A stretch of 64,000 nucleotides of DNA from an uncultured Clostridia bacterium (GCA_934465535.1 CAKSKV010000001.1:1-64000); one strand, 5' to 3'. Shown: positions 25,599 to 34,764, numbered from the stretch's first letter. Notes: generated from the letters alone by a model not told the origin. A program made the numbers and translations.

Positions 25599-26360
25599 TC
25601 AGTGTGAGCGCTCTGCACGAAAAGCGCGTATGCTCACGCCGTTGTATTTTTTGAAAAGTCGGCTTAAATATTTCGGATCGTATATGCCCACCTGCTCCCC
25701 CGCGCGCTGGGCGGTTATGTTTTTTGCGCACATAAGCTCTCCCGCGCGGGAGATGCGAAGGGAGTTTGTATAATCGGTAAAGGTGGTGCCGTGCTTGCGG
25801 AAGAGGGAGGCCAGATAGCCGGGGGATACCCCGGCAAACTCTGCCGCCGCAAAAAGCGTGGCTTCGTGAAGGTTGTTTTCTATATAGCCAAGCGCTTTTT
25901 TATAGTGCGGATTCTCCACCTTTTGGGCACGGGCGCTGCTGTCCAGTGCGGCAAGCAGAGTAAGCGCCGCCGCGCTTGCGTTCAGGGAGGGCAGGCGGGA
26001 GCCGGAAAGCGTCATAAGCGCGCGCAGAGCATCGGGGCAGGCCGATGCCGCGATTGTGCCGGGGAGAAGGGCAGGTATGCCGTCTTGCTGCAGAGCCAAA
26101 GCGGCGGTCACATGGGAGTGACCGTTTGAAACCTCCATGGTATAAGGACGGTCGCGCGGGGTCACAAACAGCTCACCGGGAGTGAAAATATCCGTGCTGT
26201 TTCCGTTTGTGCGCTTCATTGTGCCGGCAAGGCAGGCGGATATCTCCACAATATCGGGGTTTACGGATAAGTGCCATGAATCCCTGCTGCAGCTGTATCT
26301 GTGTGCAAACAGCACTTCGGGCAGCGAGGCGATATGCAGTGTGTAATACGGCTCAGTCAT
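25599..26360 (-). CDS. AraC-family regulator, divergent from the glycyl-radical cluster
   Basis: A 253-residue regulator with an N-terminal cupin-like ligand region (HLSVNPDIVEISACLAG...ELFVTPRDRPYTM) and a C-terminal AraC DNA-binding domain (ATLFAAAEFAGVSPGYLASLFRKHGTTF...QRAGEQVGIYDPKYLSRLFKKYNGVS). ATG at 26360 follows AAAGGAA; an ATG eight codons earlier is less well supported. It is transcribed away from the GRE gene with about 250 bases between them, so it is the likely activator of that cluster, responding to the substrate. Confidence 0.88.
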   Translation of the reverse strand: MTEPYYTLHIASLPEVLFAHRYSCSRDSWHLSVNPDIVEISACLAGTMKRTNGNSTDIFTPGELFVTPRDRPYTMEVSNGHSHVTAALALQQDGIPALLPGTIAASACPDALRALMTLSGSRLPSLNASAAALTLLAALDSSARAQKVENPHYKKALGYIENNLHEATLFAAAEFAGVSPGYLASLFRKHGTTFTDYTNSLRISRAGELMCAKNITAQRAGEQVGIYDPKYLSRLFKKYNGVSIRAFRAERSH

Positions 26361-26444
26361 ATTTTCCTTTCGCGGCGCGGACACGGCGTTTTTTCATCTG
26401 CCGTACGGTATAAAAGCGCCCTCTGTTCTTGTTTTTTCAGCGTG

Positions 26445-26473
26445 ATTTTAACATATTATATGCGTTTTGTCCA
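26445..26473 (-). promoter_or_regulatory. Promoter of the divergent AraC-family gene
   Basis: On the minus strand TGGACA (26468-26473), 17 bp and TAAAAT (26445-26450). On the other strand TATAAT at 26516-26521 without a good -35 is a candidate activator-dependent promoter for the GRE genes. Confidence 0.6.
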
Positions 26474-26609
26474 CCTTTATACGATTAGTGGGTTTTCGCT
26501 GCGGCGGAAACAGTGTATAATTACCGTAAACAATGGATGCGGAATTAAATTCGCAGCCAAAGGCACCGGCTCCGGATGATTCGGAACCGTGCCGGAAACG
26601 GAGGAAGCT

Positions 26610-28811
26610 ATGAAAGATATGCAGTCATCAACCGAATGCGGACACAACGCAGATATGCTTGCAAGATCGCCCTTCAGCCTTATGCAGGGAAGCGCGCGTA
26701 CGGCTGCGCTCAAGGAGCAGATGCGCATGCCCGGGGAAGGGGCGCTTATAAGGAATGTGCTGCTTGCCCGCGGCTATATGCAGCCGGTTGAGGGAGAAAC
26801 CGCCATGCTGGCGGTGCCTATGCGCCGTGCAAATGCTTTTTCAAGCCTTTTGACGCTGCGGAGGCATGTTTATAAGGATGATCTTATCATGGGCTCGGTG
26901 CGCGGGCTGTTTGCTGCTGCGGATAAGGATGAGCTTAAACGCGCGGATTCGCTGTGCGCGGCCTTCGGCGGGCGGTCGTGGGTGACGAATTATGACCATT
27001 TTGCCCCGGATTACGGCTATTTTCTCTCAAACGGCATAGCCGGAATAATGGAGAGGCTTCGCGTTTCGGCACAAAGACACGAGGGGGAGCGGCGGGAGTT
27101 TGCGCTGGCTCAGCTTAAGTGCATGGAGAGCTTTTCGGTCTTTGCGCAAGCCTACGCCCTTGATGCGGAAAAGGCCGGAAACCTTGAGGCGGCAAAGACG
27201 CTGCGCGCAATTGCACAGCAGCCTCCAAGGACCTTCCGGCAGGCGCTGCAGCTGGTGTGGCTTGCCCATACGGCATTTGTGATCCAGGGGCGCTTTGCCA
27301 TGGCGCTGGGGCGGATGGATCAGTATCTGTGGCCTTATTACAATAACGACATAAAGCAGGGCACGCTTACCGGGGAGCAGGCGCTGGAGCTTGTGTGCAG
27401 CGCCTTTATGAAAATAGGCGAGCTCAGAACCCTTTTCGGCGCAGATGATGTGGTGAATATAGCCATAGGCGGCGTGGACCGGGAGGGCAAAAACGCGGTA
27501 AATGACCTTTCGAGAATCATTCTTGAGGCGGTAAGGATATGCAATATCCCCGGCCCGAACCTTTCGGCGCGTATAAGCAGCGTAACACCCAAGGATTTCA
27601 TAAAGGACTGCCTGAGAGTTATAGGCACGGGCATAGGCTATCCCGCGCTTATGAATGACGATGTCAACATTGCCTCCCTTGTAAGACGGGGTGTGGATAT
27701 AGGCGATGCGCGGGATTACTGCATGGTGGGCTGCATAGAGAATTTCCTGCCGGGTAAACAGCCGCCGTGGTGCGACGGACGCTATAATACCCCCAAATTC
27801 CTGGAGCTTGCCCTTAACGGCGGGCGGTGTATGCTTACGGGCGACCTGATGGGCGAGCCGACAAAGCCGGCCGGGGAAATAGCCTCCATGCAGGAGCTGC
27901 TGGAGATATTCAAAAAACAGATGGAGTTTGCGGCCAGGGACTATGTACTGTTTTTCGGCAACGAGAATTCGCGCTGCAACCCGCGCAATTATACGCAGCC
28001 CTTTGTTTCCTGCTTCTGCCCCGGCTGCGTGGAGAGCGGACTTAGCATAAATGACGGCGGTACGCCATATCCTTCCGTTCACGGAGTGGGACTTATGGGC
28101 ATTGCCACCGTGGCGGATTCCCTTGCGGCAATAGAAAAAGTGGTGTTTGAGGATAAATTCTGCACGCTGGAACGGCTGGTTCAGGCGTTGAGGGATAACT
28201 TTGCAGGCGATGGGGATGCGGAGATACGCGCCCGCCTGATAGCGGCCCCCAAATACGGCAACAATGATGAATATGCCGATAAATACGCGTGTTTCTTTGT
28301 GGATGAACAGTATGAAATATTCCGCCGTTACACCACTCCGGACGGCGGCGAGTATTCTTTGGGTATTGCGTCAAATATAGCAAATATCGGCGCGGGCAGC
28401 GAAATTGCCGCCACTGCGGACGGACGCTATGCGCGAATGCCTATATCCGATGCGGCAAGCGCCACTCCCGGCAGGGATAAGCACGGACCCGGAGCCGCGC
28501 TGCTTTCCCTGAGCAAGCCGGATTACACAAAAAGCGCGCTGGGCACCGTTGTAAACCAGAAATATACCCCCAATGCCTTCCGTGAGGATAAGCTTGACAG
28601 GCTTGCCTCCATGGTGCAGGTGTATTTTGCCGGAGGCGGGCAGGAGGTGCAGATAAACGCCGTATCAAGGGAGGTTCTCAAGGATGCCATGGAGCACCCG
28701 GAAAATTATTCCTCCCTTATAGTGAGGGTATCGGGCTTTTCCGCCTATTACACCACTCTTTCGCGGGATGTGCAGGAGGATATTTTAAGGAGGACGGAGC
28801 ATGAAGGCTGA
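26610..28811 (+). CDS. Glycyl-radical enzyme of unassigned substrate
   Basis: A 733-residue PFL-superfamily protein. The thiyl cysteine is Cys375 in CMVGCIENFLPGKQ, with Glu377 two residues on. This single CxE arrangement is that of GRE eliminases and dehydratases (diol dehydratase, choline lyase, isethionate lyase, hydroxyproline dehydratase), not the CC of true PFL. The radical glycine is Gly709 in VRVSGFSAYY. The ATG follows GGAGG by a good distance; a longer frame to 26589 is unlikely. Activase and alcohol dehydrogenase genes follow, so the product may be an aldehyde or ketone that is then reduced. The substrate is not recognisable. Confidence 0.9.
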   Translation: MKDMQSSTECGHNADMLARSPFSLMQGSARTAALKEQMRMPGEGALIRNVLLARGYMQPVEGETAMLAVPMRRANAFSSLLTLRRHVYKDDLIMGSVRGLFAAADKDELKRADSLCAAFGGRSWVTNYDHFAPDYGYFLSNGIAGIMERLRVSAQRHEGERREFALAQLKCMESFSVFAQAYALDAEKAGNLEAAKTLRAIAQQPPRTFRQALQLVWLAHTAFVIQGRFAMALGRMDQYLWPYYNNDIKQGTLTGEQALELVCSAFMKIGELRTLFGADDVVNIAIGGVDREGKNAVNDLSRIILEAVRICNIPGPNLSARISSVTPKDFIKDCLRVIGTGIGYPALMNDDVNIASLVRRGVDIGDARDYCMVGCIENFLPGKQPPWCDGRYNTPKFLELALNGGRCMLTGDLMGEPTKPAGEIASMQELLEIFKKQMEFAARDYVLFFGNENSRCNPRNYTQPFVSCFCPGCVESGLSINDGGTPYPSVHGVGLMGIATVADSLAAIEKVVFEDKFCTLERLVQALRDNFAGDGDAEIRARLIAAPKYGNNDEYADKYACFFVDEQYEIFRRYTTPDGGEYSLGIASNIANIGAGSEIAATADGRYARMPISDAASATPGRDKHGPGAALLSLSKPDYTKSALGTVVNQKYTPNAFREDKLDRLASMVQVYFAGGGQEVQINAVSREVLKDAMEHPENYSSLIVRVSGFSAYYTTLSRDVQEDILRRTEHEG

Positions 28812-29703
28812 CGGGACAAAGCCGGCAGAAGCGTTTGTATCCGATATCCAGCGCTGCTGCTTTGATGACGGCGACGGGCTGCGCACGACCGTGTTTTTCA
28901 AGGGCTGCAATCTGCACTGCCCGTGGTGCCATAACCCGGAGACGATATCCGCGCGTCCGGTGCTGATGTATGCCGCCTCCCGCTGTGTCGGGTGCGGAGT
29001 GTGTGCGCATAACTGCAAAAGCGGGCTGCCGCTGCCCTTTGGCGGAGAGGCGGACTGCGCGGCGGTAAAGGGGTGCAGGGGATGCCTGTGCCCGCAGGAT
29101 GCGCTGAGGGTAAGCGGGCGGAAAATGACGCTTGAGGATATAATGAGCACGGTTTATGAGGACATTCCCTTTTACAGAGCATCGGGCGGCGGAGTGACGC
29201 TTTCGGGCGGAGAGCCGCTGCTTTGGCCGGAAATGTGCGCAAGGATTGCAAAGGAATGCCGAAAAAAGGGCATATCGGTGCTTCTGGATACGGCGGGATG
29301 TGTAAAAAGGGAGGTATTTGCCTCCGTGGCGCCGCTTACGGACATGGTGTATATGGATATGAAGCTGCTGCCGAAGGACTATGAAAAAGTGTGCGGAAAT
29401 GCGGGCGACTATGAGAAAAACCTTGATTTTCTTATGGAAAAGCATATACCCTTTGTGCTGAGAGTGCCCATTATACCGGGGTTTTCGGCCGATCCGGGAA
29501 CGGCGGAGGCGATGGCGGAATATGCAAAAAACAGGGGAATAGGCACGGTTCATTTGCTGCCGTTTAACCCGCTTGCGCGCTCAAAATATGAGCAGCTGGG
29601 ACGGAAATATCCCTTTACAGAGGGCTTTATGAAGGAAAGCGAGCTTAGTGGGATATTGAATATATGGCGGCGCTTTTGCCCGGAGGCGGTGCTTAAAAAT
29701 TAA
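28801..29703 (+). CDS. Glycyl-radical enzyme activating enzyme with ferredoxin-like insert
   Basis: A 300-residue radical-SAM activase. The SAM cluster motif is C36-X3-C40-X2-C43 (GCNLHCPWCHNPETI), followed by a Cys-rich insert (C62, C65, C68, C72 and a second set from C86) for one or two extra [4Fe-4S] clusters. This insert marks activases of GRE eliminases rather than PflA. GGVTLSGGEPLLW is the SAM motif. It overlaps the GRE gene by 11 bases, so it serves that enzyme. Confidence 0.94.
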   Translation: MKADGTKPAEAFVSDIQRCCFDDGDGLRTTVFFKGCNLHCPWCHNPETISARPVLMYAASRCVGCGVCAHNCKSGLPLPFGGEADCAAVKGCRGCLCPQDALRVSGRKMTLEDIMSTVYEDIPFYRASGGGVTLSGGEPLLWPEMCARIAKECRKKGISVLLDTAGCVKREVFASVAPLTDMVYMDMKLLPKDYEKVCGNAGDYEKNLDFLMEKHIPFVLRVPIIPGFSADPGTAEAMAEYAKNRGIGTVHLLPFNPLARSKYEQLGRKYPFTEGFMKESELSGILNIWRRFCPEAVLKN

Positions 29704-29823
29704 AAAAATGCACAAAAAACGCTTAAAAAAGCGTGCAAAAACGGTTAAAAAACAGTGAAAAAACGCTTAAAAACAGTATAAATTTTGAAAGGCCGCCGTT
29801 TAACGGGCGGAAGGGTGAGAAAA
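29704..29823. other. A-rich spacer between activase and dehydrogenase genes
   Basis: A low-complexity A-rich stretch with repeated AAACGCTTAAAA-type words and a small CGCTT-AAAAA-AGCG hairpin. No promoter of consensus quality was found, so the dehydrogenase is probably read from the GRE promoter. Confidence 0.4.
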
Positions 29824-30906
29824 ATGGAAAAAGCTAAGGCTGCGGTATTTGAAGGAGCGGGCAAGCCGTTCGTGCTTAAGGAGTTCCCGGTGGTTGCTGC
29901 GCCGGCCGGCATGGCAAGACTGTCGCTGCTTGCAAGCGGCGTATGCGGCACGGATGTACACATTCATAAGGGCAGACTGGCAATGCCCTCTAACCGCATT
30001 ATAGGACATGAGTTTATAGGAACGGTGGAGGACATATCAAAGGAGGACAGCCGGCGCAGCGGGATAAAAAAGGGCGACCGCGCGATAGTGGATATTGCCT
30101 GCCCCTGCGGCAAGTGCAGGCTGTGCAAAAACGGCGATGATGCAAACTGCGTGAACATGGGAGTGACAAACGGCGGGAACCCGGATGAGGCACCGTATCT
30201 GCACGGCGGCTATGCCCGCAAGAGCTTTGCGCCGGTGGAGAACCTGATAAAGATCCCGGACGGACTGGACCCGGTGACGGTGTGCGTGTATGCCTGCGTG
30301 GGTTCTACGATAATGCACAACATAGCGTTAGCGAAAAAAGCGGGCTGGGAGCCTAAGGCGGATGACACTGCGGTGGTGCAGGGACTGGGACCGATGGGCA
30401 CCTTTGCGGCAGCATATTTTGCTTCCCTCGGAGTAAAGAATGTTGTGGCCGTTACTGCGGCGCATGATGAGCAGCGGGAAAGAGCGGCCAAAGAAATAGG
30501 CGTAAGCCGGGTGCTGACCCTTAAGGATGATATCAAGGGCGAGATAATGAAAATGACACACGGACTGGGCGCGGATTTCTGCCTTGAGGCAAGCGGTGCG
30601 CCGTCTGCCTTCCCCACGGGACTGGATATTCTGCGCAACCGCGGCGTGTATATGGTGCCGGGGCAGTATTCGGTGAGCGGCGGAGTGAGCGTAAGCCCGG
30701 AGATGATAACCTTCAAGGCGCTGCATATTATAGGCTCCTCTCAGTACAGCATAAGCGATGTTAAGAGCTATCTTGATTTCCTTATTGCAAACCCGGAGCT
30801 GTGCAGGATATTCCGCGGCTTTGCAAAGGAATATAAGCTGGAGGACATAAATACCGCCATAGCGGATGCAGAGGCGGGAAAAAACATAAAGACGGTGTTG
30901 GTGTAA
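29824..30906 (+). CDS. Zinc-dependent alcohol dehydrogenase family protein
   Basis: A 360-residue medium-chain dehydrogenase. Catalytic zinc ligands Cys41 (GVCGTDVH) and His62-Glu63 (GHE) and four structural zinc cysteines (C95, C98, C101, C109) are present, and VVQGLGPMGTFAAAYFASLG is the NAD(P)-binding Rossmann motif. It would interconvert an alcohol and an aldehyde or ketone. Placed after the GRE and activase, it probably handles the carbonyl product or prepares the substrate. ATG at 29824 follows a GGAAGGGTGAG site. A strong terminator closes the operon. Confidence 0.92.
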   Translation: MEKAKAAVFEGAGKPFVLKEFPVVAAPAGMARLSLLASGVCGTDVHIHKGRLAMPSNRIIGHEFIGTVEDISKEDSRRSGIKKGDRAIVDIACPCGKCRLCKNGDDANCVNMGVTNGGNPDEAPYLHGGYARKSFAPVENLIKIPDGLDPVTVCVYACVGSTIMHNIALAKKAGWEPKADDTAVVQGLGPMGTFAAAYFASLGVKNVVAVTAAHDEQRERAAKEIGVSRVLTLKDDIKGEIMKMTHGLGADFCLEASGAPSAFPTGLDILRNRGVYMVPGQYSVSGGVSVSPEMITFKALHIIGSSQYSISDVKSYLDFLIANPELCRIFRGFAKEYKLEDINTAIADAEAGKNIKTVLV

Positions 30907-30934
30907 GAAAGGCTTTTGAAGCATGATGCGAAGG

Positions 30935-30963
30935 AACAGCGGAGGATATCCGCTGTTTTTTTA
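30935..30963 (+). terminator. Terminator of the glycyl-radical operon
   Basis: AACAGCGGA-GGATA-TCCGCTGTT, a perfect 9-bp stem followed by a T run. Confidence 0.9.
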
Positions 30964-31016
30964 CGGGTGTTTTTGTCTTTTTTATATGTGTTTTTGTTTT
31001 ATGACGGCATTAAATA

Positions 31017-31045
31017 TTGAAATAGCGCGGAGGATATGTTAGAAT
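31017..31045 (+). promoter_or_regulatory. Promoter of the GH99-like lipoprotein gene
   Basis: TTGAAA (31017-31022), 17-bp spacer, TAGAAT (31040-31045), 40 bases upstream of the start codon. Confidence 0.65.
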
Positions 31046-31085
31046 AAATACAGATGCAAAAAACAAATTCGGGCAGGAGAAGAAT

Positions 31086-32903
31086 ATGAAGACAGTAAAG
31101 ATGATATGTGCGCTTATTGCTGCCGTGCTGCTGTGCGGCTGCCAGACGCTGCCGGGAAACAGCCCGTGGGTATCTTCGGATGTGACCGGGGGGACTGTGA
31201 CGGGCGGCGGACAGCAGGACGCAGAGCTTACGGCCAAGGATTATTCCACGCTTGTGGGGGTGGACGCTCTTGGAAGGGTGTTCAATGCAGCCGGGGGCGA
31301 AAGGGACGGAAAATATGTGGGCTGCTTTTACTGGCTGTGGCAGGGACAGCATCAGGTGAGCGATATATATGATATATCGAAGCTGCTGAAGGAGGCGCCG
31401 GACGACCTGTGGAACACGAACGGGACGGAAAAAAGCCCGTTGTATGCGTTTCACTGGTGGGGAGAGCCGCTTTACGGCTATTATTCCGCCACCGATGAAT
31501 GGGTGCTGCGGCGGCATCTTGAGCTGCTGACATATGCGGGAGTGGATTTTATTGCCGTGGATCTTTCCAACGGAACGGTGTACCCCAAGCCCATAAAGCT
31601 GATAATGAAGCTGATAGAGGAATACAGGAGCGAAGGCTTTGACTGCCCGCAGATAACATTTTTTACTCATGTGGATTCCAAGGGCGTGGTGGAGCAGCTT
31701 TACAGCGAGATATACGAAAAGAACTGGTGTCCCAAGTCGTGGTGGACGCCGTATTCCGACGGCAAGCCGTATATGATAGCCTATCCCGACCCGGATACGG
31801 AAGGGGTGGTTACGGGCAGCGGAGTAAAGCGCGGAGCGTATTCAAAGGAGATAGCGGAGTTTTTCCATTTCCGCGCGCCGCAGTGGCCGGACGAGGAGCT
31901 TGTGCCGGAGGCTTTTCCGTGGATAGACTGGGGAAGATATGAGCAGAAGGAGCACAAGGGGGTCATAAGCGTTTCGCCGGCATCGGGCTGGGGCGCGCCG
32001 ATGAGCCATGCGCTGAGCTGGGCAAGCGTGTTCCGCACAAAGATCAGGGGGCGGGGCTGGAACGGCAGGACAAATGACAAAAGCGGCGTTGCTCAGGGGC
32101 TGTTTTATGCTTCGCAGTGGGATTATGCCGTTGAGAACGACCCGGAGATTGTGTTTATTGACGGCTTTAACGAATGGATAGCGCAAAAGCTGGTTATGAA
32201 CCCGGATACCTCGCCGGAGGTGTTTTTTGCAGATGCGGTGGATGAGGAATTTTCCCGCGATATAGAGCCGATGAAGGGGGGCAGCGGGGACAATTATCTT
32301 TTGCAGACGGTGCAGAATGTGCGGCGCTTTAAGGGTACGGGGCAGGCAAAGGTGTACCCGGCGGCAAGCGGCGCCGATTGGTCAAGGGCGAAGTGCTATT
32401 ATGATTTCGGCAGCGATAATTCCGCGCGCAAAAGCCGTGCGGCATGGGGCGGAAAGACATACAGGCAGGAGGCCGGACGGGTAAATGTGCAGAAGATAGA
32501 GCTGGTGCATGATGAAAAGAACCTGTATTTCCGGATAACTGCGCAGCAGGACATAGGAAACAGGACGGGCACGGAGTGGATGAACCTGTTTATAGGCACG
32601 GGGGAGCCGGCGCTTAAGGGCTGGGAGGGCTACGAGTATGTGCTCAACCGTGCGTCGGAGGGCAGCGTGAGCCGGCTGAGCTCGGATTTTTCCCTTACGG
32701 ATGCCGGAAAGGCGGAGGTGAGTGTGCAGGGTAAGGAAATGTATATAACCCTGAGCCGTGAGCTGTTGGGGCTTACGGGAGAATTTTCGCTGTATTTCAA
32801 GCTGGCGGATTCCGTGGAAAAGCCTGAGGATATTACGGATTATTATGTATCGGGACAGTCTCTGCCCATGGGACGGTTCAGCTTCAGTTACAGGGGGAAA
32901 TGA
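31086..32903 (+). CDS. Lipoprotein with a GH99-like putative glycoside hydrolase domain
   Basis: A 605-residue surface lipoprotein: signal peptide ending LLCGC (lipid Cys at 19) and a Gly/Thr-rich spacer. The main domain (about 60-420) has VGCFYWLWQGQH, FHWWGEPLYGYY, VLRRHLELLTYAGVDFIAVDLSN and FIDGFNEW, a TIM-barrel-like pattern resembling GH99/WbsX-type or related uncharacterised families; the Glu in FNEW could be catalytic. The C-terminal 150 residues look like a beta-rich carbohydrate-binding module (AKCYYDFGSDN...). It would act on host or dietary glycans outside the cell. AGGAGA precedes the ATG. Confidence 0.6.
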   Translation: MKTVKMICALIAAVLLCGCQTLPGNSPWVSSDVTGGTVTGGGQQDAELTAKDYSTLVGVDALGRVFNAAGGERDGKYVGCFYWLWQGQHQVSDIYDISKLLKEAPDDLWNTNGTEKSPLYAFHWWGEPLYGYYSATDEWVLRRHLELLTYAGVDFIAVDLSNGTVYPKPIKLIMKLIEEYRSEGFDCPQITFFTHVDSKGVVEQLYSEIYEKNWCPKSWWTPYSDGKPYMIAYPDPDTEGVVTGSGVKRGAYSKEIAEFFHFRAPQWPDEELVPEAFPWIDWGRYEQKEHKGVISVSPASGWGAPMSHALSWASVFRTKIRGRGWNGRTNDKSGVAQGLFYASQWDYAVENDPEIVFIDGFNEWIAQKLVMNPDTSPEVFFADAVDEEFSRDIEPMKGGSGDNYLLQTVQNVRRFKGTGQAKVYPAASGADWSRAKCYYDFGSDNSARKSRAAWGGKTYRQEAGRVNVQKIELVHDEKNLYFRITAQQDIGNRTGTEWMNLFIGTGEPALKGWEGYEYVLNRASEGSVSRLSSDFSLTDAGKAEVSVQGKEMYITLSRELLGLTGEFSLYFKLADSVEKPEDITDYYVSGQSLPMGRFSFSYRGK

Positions 32904-32948
32904 CGGGAATTGCCGTTAAAAGTGCGCTTTAAGCCCGCACTGCCCGGG

Positions 32949-32996
32949 GCAAAAGCCTGCAGGCGGGGTGGGTGGGCGGGAGCGGCAGGCTTTTGC
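32949..32996 (+). terminator. Stem-loop after the lipoprotein gene
   Basis: GCAAAAGCCTGC and GCAGGCTTTTGC form a perfect 12-bp stem around a 24-base G-rich loop. Only TTTT is available, within the stem, so it may be a weak terminator or a protective 3' hairpin. Confidence 0.5.
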
Positions 32997-33026
32997 CTTA
33001 AGAAACCCGAATAAAGCAATGCGGAC

Positions 33027-33072
33027 AAAAAAGCATCTTCGCTGCCGTTTTAAGCGGCGGAGATGCTTTTTT
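33027..33072. terminator. Bidirectional terminator between lipoprotein and MATE genes
   Basis: AAAAAAGCATCT and AGATGCTTTTTT close a long stem with an inner CGC/GCG part and a TTTTAA loop. Genes on both strands end towards it. Confidence 0.8.
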
Positions 33073-33114
33073 ACGGTTTGGTATTTGATTTTGCTGATCA
33101 GTTTATTACTTATT

Positions 33115-33150
33115 ACACAAGCTTTTACACAAGCTTTTACACAAGCTTTT
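33115..33150. repeat. Three 12-bp tandem repeats spanning the MATE stop codon
   Basis: The unit ACACAAGCTTTT occurs three times in a row. Read on the minus strand each unit carries AAG-CTT-GTG-TAA, that is Lys-Leu-Val-stop, so the MATE C-terminus and its stop codon are repeated in tandem beyond the real end. Confidence 0.9.
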
Positions 33151-34516
33151 TTGCCCATCTGCCTGAGCGCAGCATAAAGAAGCCGATGACGCATTTAATG
33201 ATATCCAGGCAGACGCATATTGCGTAGAGCGGCAGTATGTCAAGCTCTGTGCAGCGGGAGAGCAGCAGGGCGGTGGGGACGCTTATGCACCAGACAAATA
33301 CGCAGTCGAACAGAAAGGTTATCATGGTTTGACCGCCGGAACGCAGGGTAAAGTAGCAATTGTGCGCATAGGCGTTGAAGGGCAGCATGACGGAGGAGAT
33401 TATCATCATATATACAGCCAGCTGACGAACCTGATCGGATACATCGTAAAAGAGGGTGAAGACATGGGAAAGCGACGCCATGATGATGCCTATGCCCACG
33501 CATACGGCGCAGGAAAAGGCGATGAGCTTGCGGTCGGTATCCTTGGCCTCGTCGATTTTTCCGGCGCCCAGCAGACTGCCCACCATGATGGCCACCGCAG
33601 TACCCATTGACATATAGAATATATTGAAGATATTGCTGATGGTGGAGGAGATATTGACCGCCGCCACGGCGCTGAGGCCGCGGGTGGAATAGCACTGCGT
33701 CATTACGGTCATGCCCAAGGCCCAGAGAAGCTCATTGAAAAACAGGGGCGCGCCCTTGAGGGTTATCTGTCCGGCAAGGCGGCCGGGAATATGGAAGGAG
33801 CGGTACGCGCCCTTTATATACGGGACCTTATTGCTGTGCAGGTGAGACCATAAAAGCACGATGAGAAGCTCGGTGCAGCGGGCGATGATGGTGCCCAGGG
33901 CGGCGCCGCGCACGCCCATTGCCGGTATTCCGAAGGCGCCGAAGATGAAGATGTAGTTGAACGCGCCGTTTACGATGACGGCGGCGATGCTTGCAACCAT
34001 AGGCACCACGGTGTGCTCGGTTTCACGAAGGGTGGAGGCGTATACCTGAGTGAGGGCGGTGGGAATGAGGGCAAGAAGGGCGATGCCTATATATTCCTTG
34101 CCGTACATAAGGGCAAGGGCGGGGTCGGCGCCGGAGTTATCCTCTGTGAGAAACAGGTTTATAAGCCCGTCGCGGAAGCACCATATTACGGCCATGCCCA
34201 GGGCTGTAAGCAGCACGGCGGTATAGAGCTTAAAGCGGAAGGTGTAACGGACGCCTTCGTCATCGCGGCGGCCGAAGAACTGCGCGGTGAATATGCCCGC
34301 GCCGGATATTCCGCCAAAGAGCATGAGCATATATACGAATATGAGCTGGTTGACAATGGCTACGCCGGAGAGAGGCTCGGTGCCCAAGCTGCCCACCATG
34401 ACATTATCAAGCAGATTTACAAAGTTGGAAATGCCGTTTTGCACTATAACGGGGAAGGTGAGGGCCAGCACGCTTTTATAAAAAGCGCGGCTGCCTATGT
34501 ACTTTTTAATGTTCAT
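33137..34516 (-). CDS. MATE-family efflux transporter
   Basis: A 459-residue membrane protein with about twelve helices. FPVIVQNGISNFVNLLDNVMVGSLGTEPLSGVAIVNQL and the second-half GTAVAIMVGSLLGAGKIDEAK are typical MATE features. It would export cationic drugs or metabolites in exchange for Na+ or H+. ATG at 34516 follows AAAGG; an upstream ATG at 34615 adds 33 residues that do not look like transporter sequence. The last codons lie in a triplicated 12-bp repeat. Confidence 0.92.
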   Translation of the reverse strand: MNIKKYIGSRAFYKSVLALTFPVIVQNGISNFVNLLDNVMVGSLGTEPLSGVAIVNQLIFVYMLMLFGGISGAGIFTAQFFGRRDDEGVRYTFRFKLYTAVLLTALGMAVIWCFRDGLINLFLTEDNSGADPALALMYGKEYIGIALLALIPTALTQVYASTLRETEHTVVPMVASIAAVIVNGAFNYIFIFGAFGIPAMGVRGAALGTIIARCTELLIVLLWSHLHSNKVPYIKGAYRSFHIPGRLAGQITLKGAPLFFNELLWALGMTVMTQCYSTRGLSAVAAVNISSTISNIFNIFYMSMGTAVAIMVGSLLGAGKIDEAKDTDRKLIAFSCAVCVGIGIIMASLSHVFTLFYDVSDQVRQLAVYMMIISSVMLPFNAYAHNCYFTLRSGGQTMITFLFDCVFVWCISVPTALLLSRCTELDILPLYAICVCLDIIKCVIGFFMLRSGRWAKKLV

Positions 34517-34726
34517 ACAAGGTGCCTTTCGGAAAGAAAAATTTTGTTTTGCGGTGTGACGGGCGCACGGAAAACAAAGTTTTGTTATTATAGCACTAAG
34601 CGGGATTATGGGCAAGCGGGAAAACTGAAGGCGGGGCAGAAAAGCGGCACGGCGGCAGGGTGCGGTGAAAACGGGCGAAAATGCAAAAAAATATCAAAAT
34701 AAAGCGAAAAAACTTATAAAAAACAT

Positions 34727-34756
34727 TTGACAGGAGGGGGTATACGGGAGTATTAT
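34727..34756 (+). promoter_or_regulatory. Promoter of the feo operon
   Basis: TTGACA (34727-34732), an 18-bp spacer and TATTAT (34751-34756). Two palindromic operators lie immediately downstream, across and after the start point. Confidence 0.75.
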
Positions 34757-34764
34757 ATGCACGG

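Noticed and set aside
25309..25731. 140-codon minus-strand frame with FFVFCFLF repeats
   Set aside because: The repeats are only the translation of the AAAAAAC microsatellite.
26610..28811. Second pyruvate formate-lyase
   Set aside because: It has one active-site Cys followed by Ile-Glu instead of the Cys-Cys pair, and its activase has the extra cluster insert.
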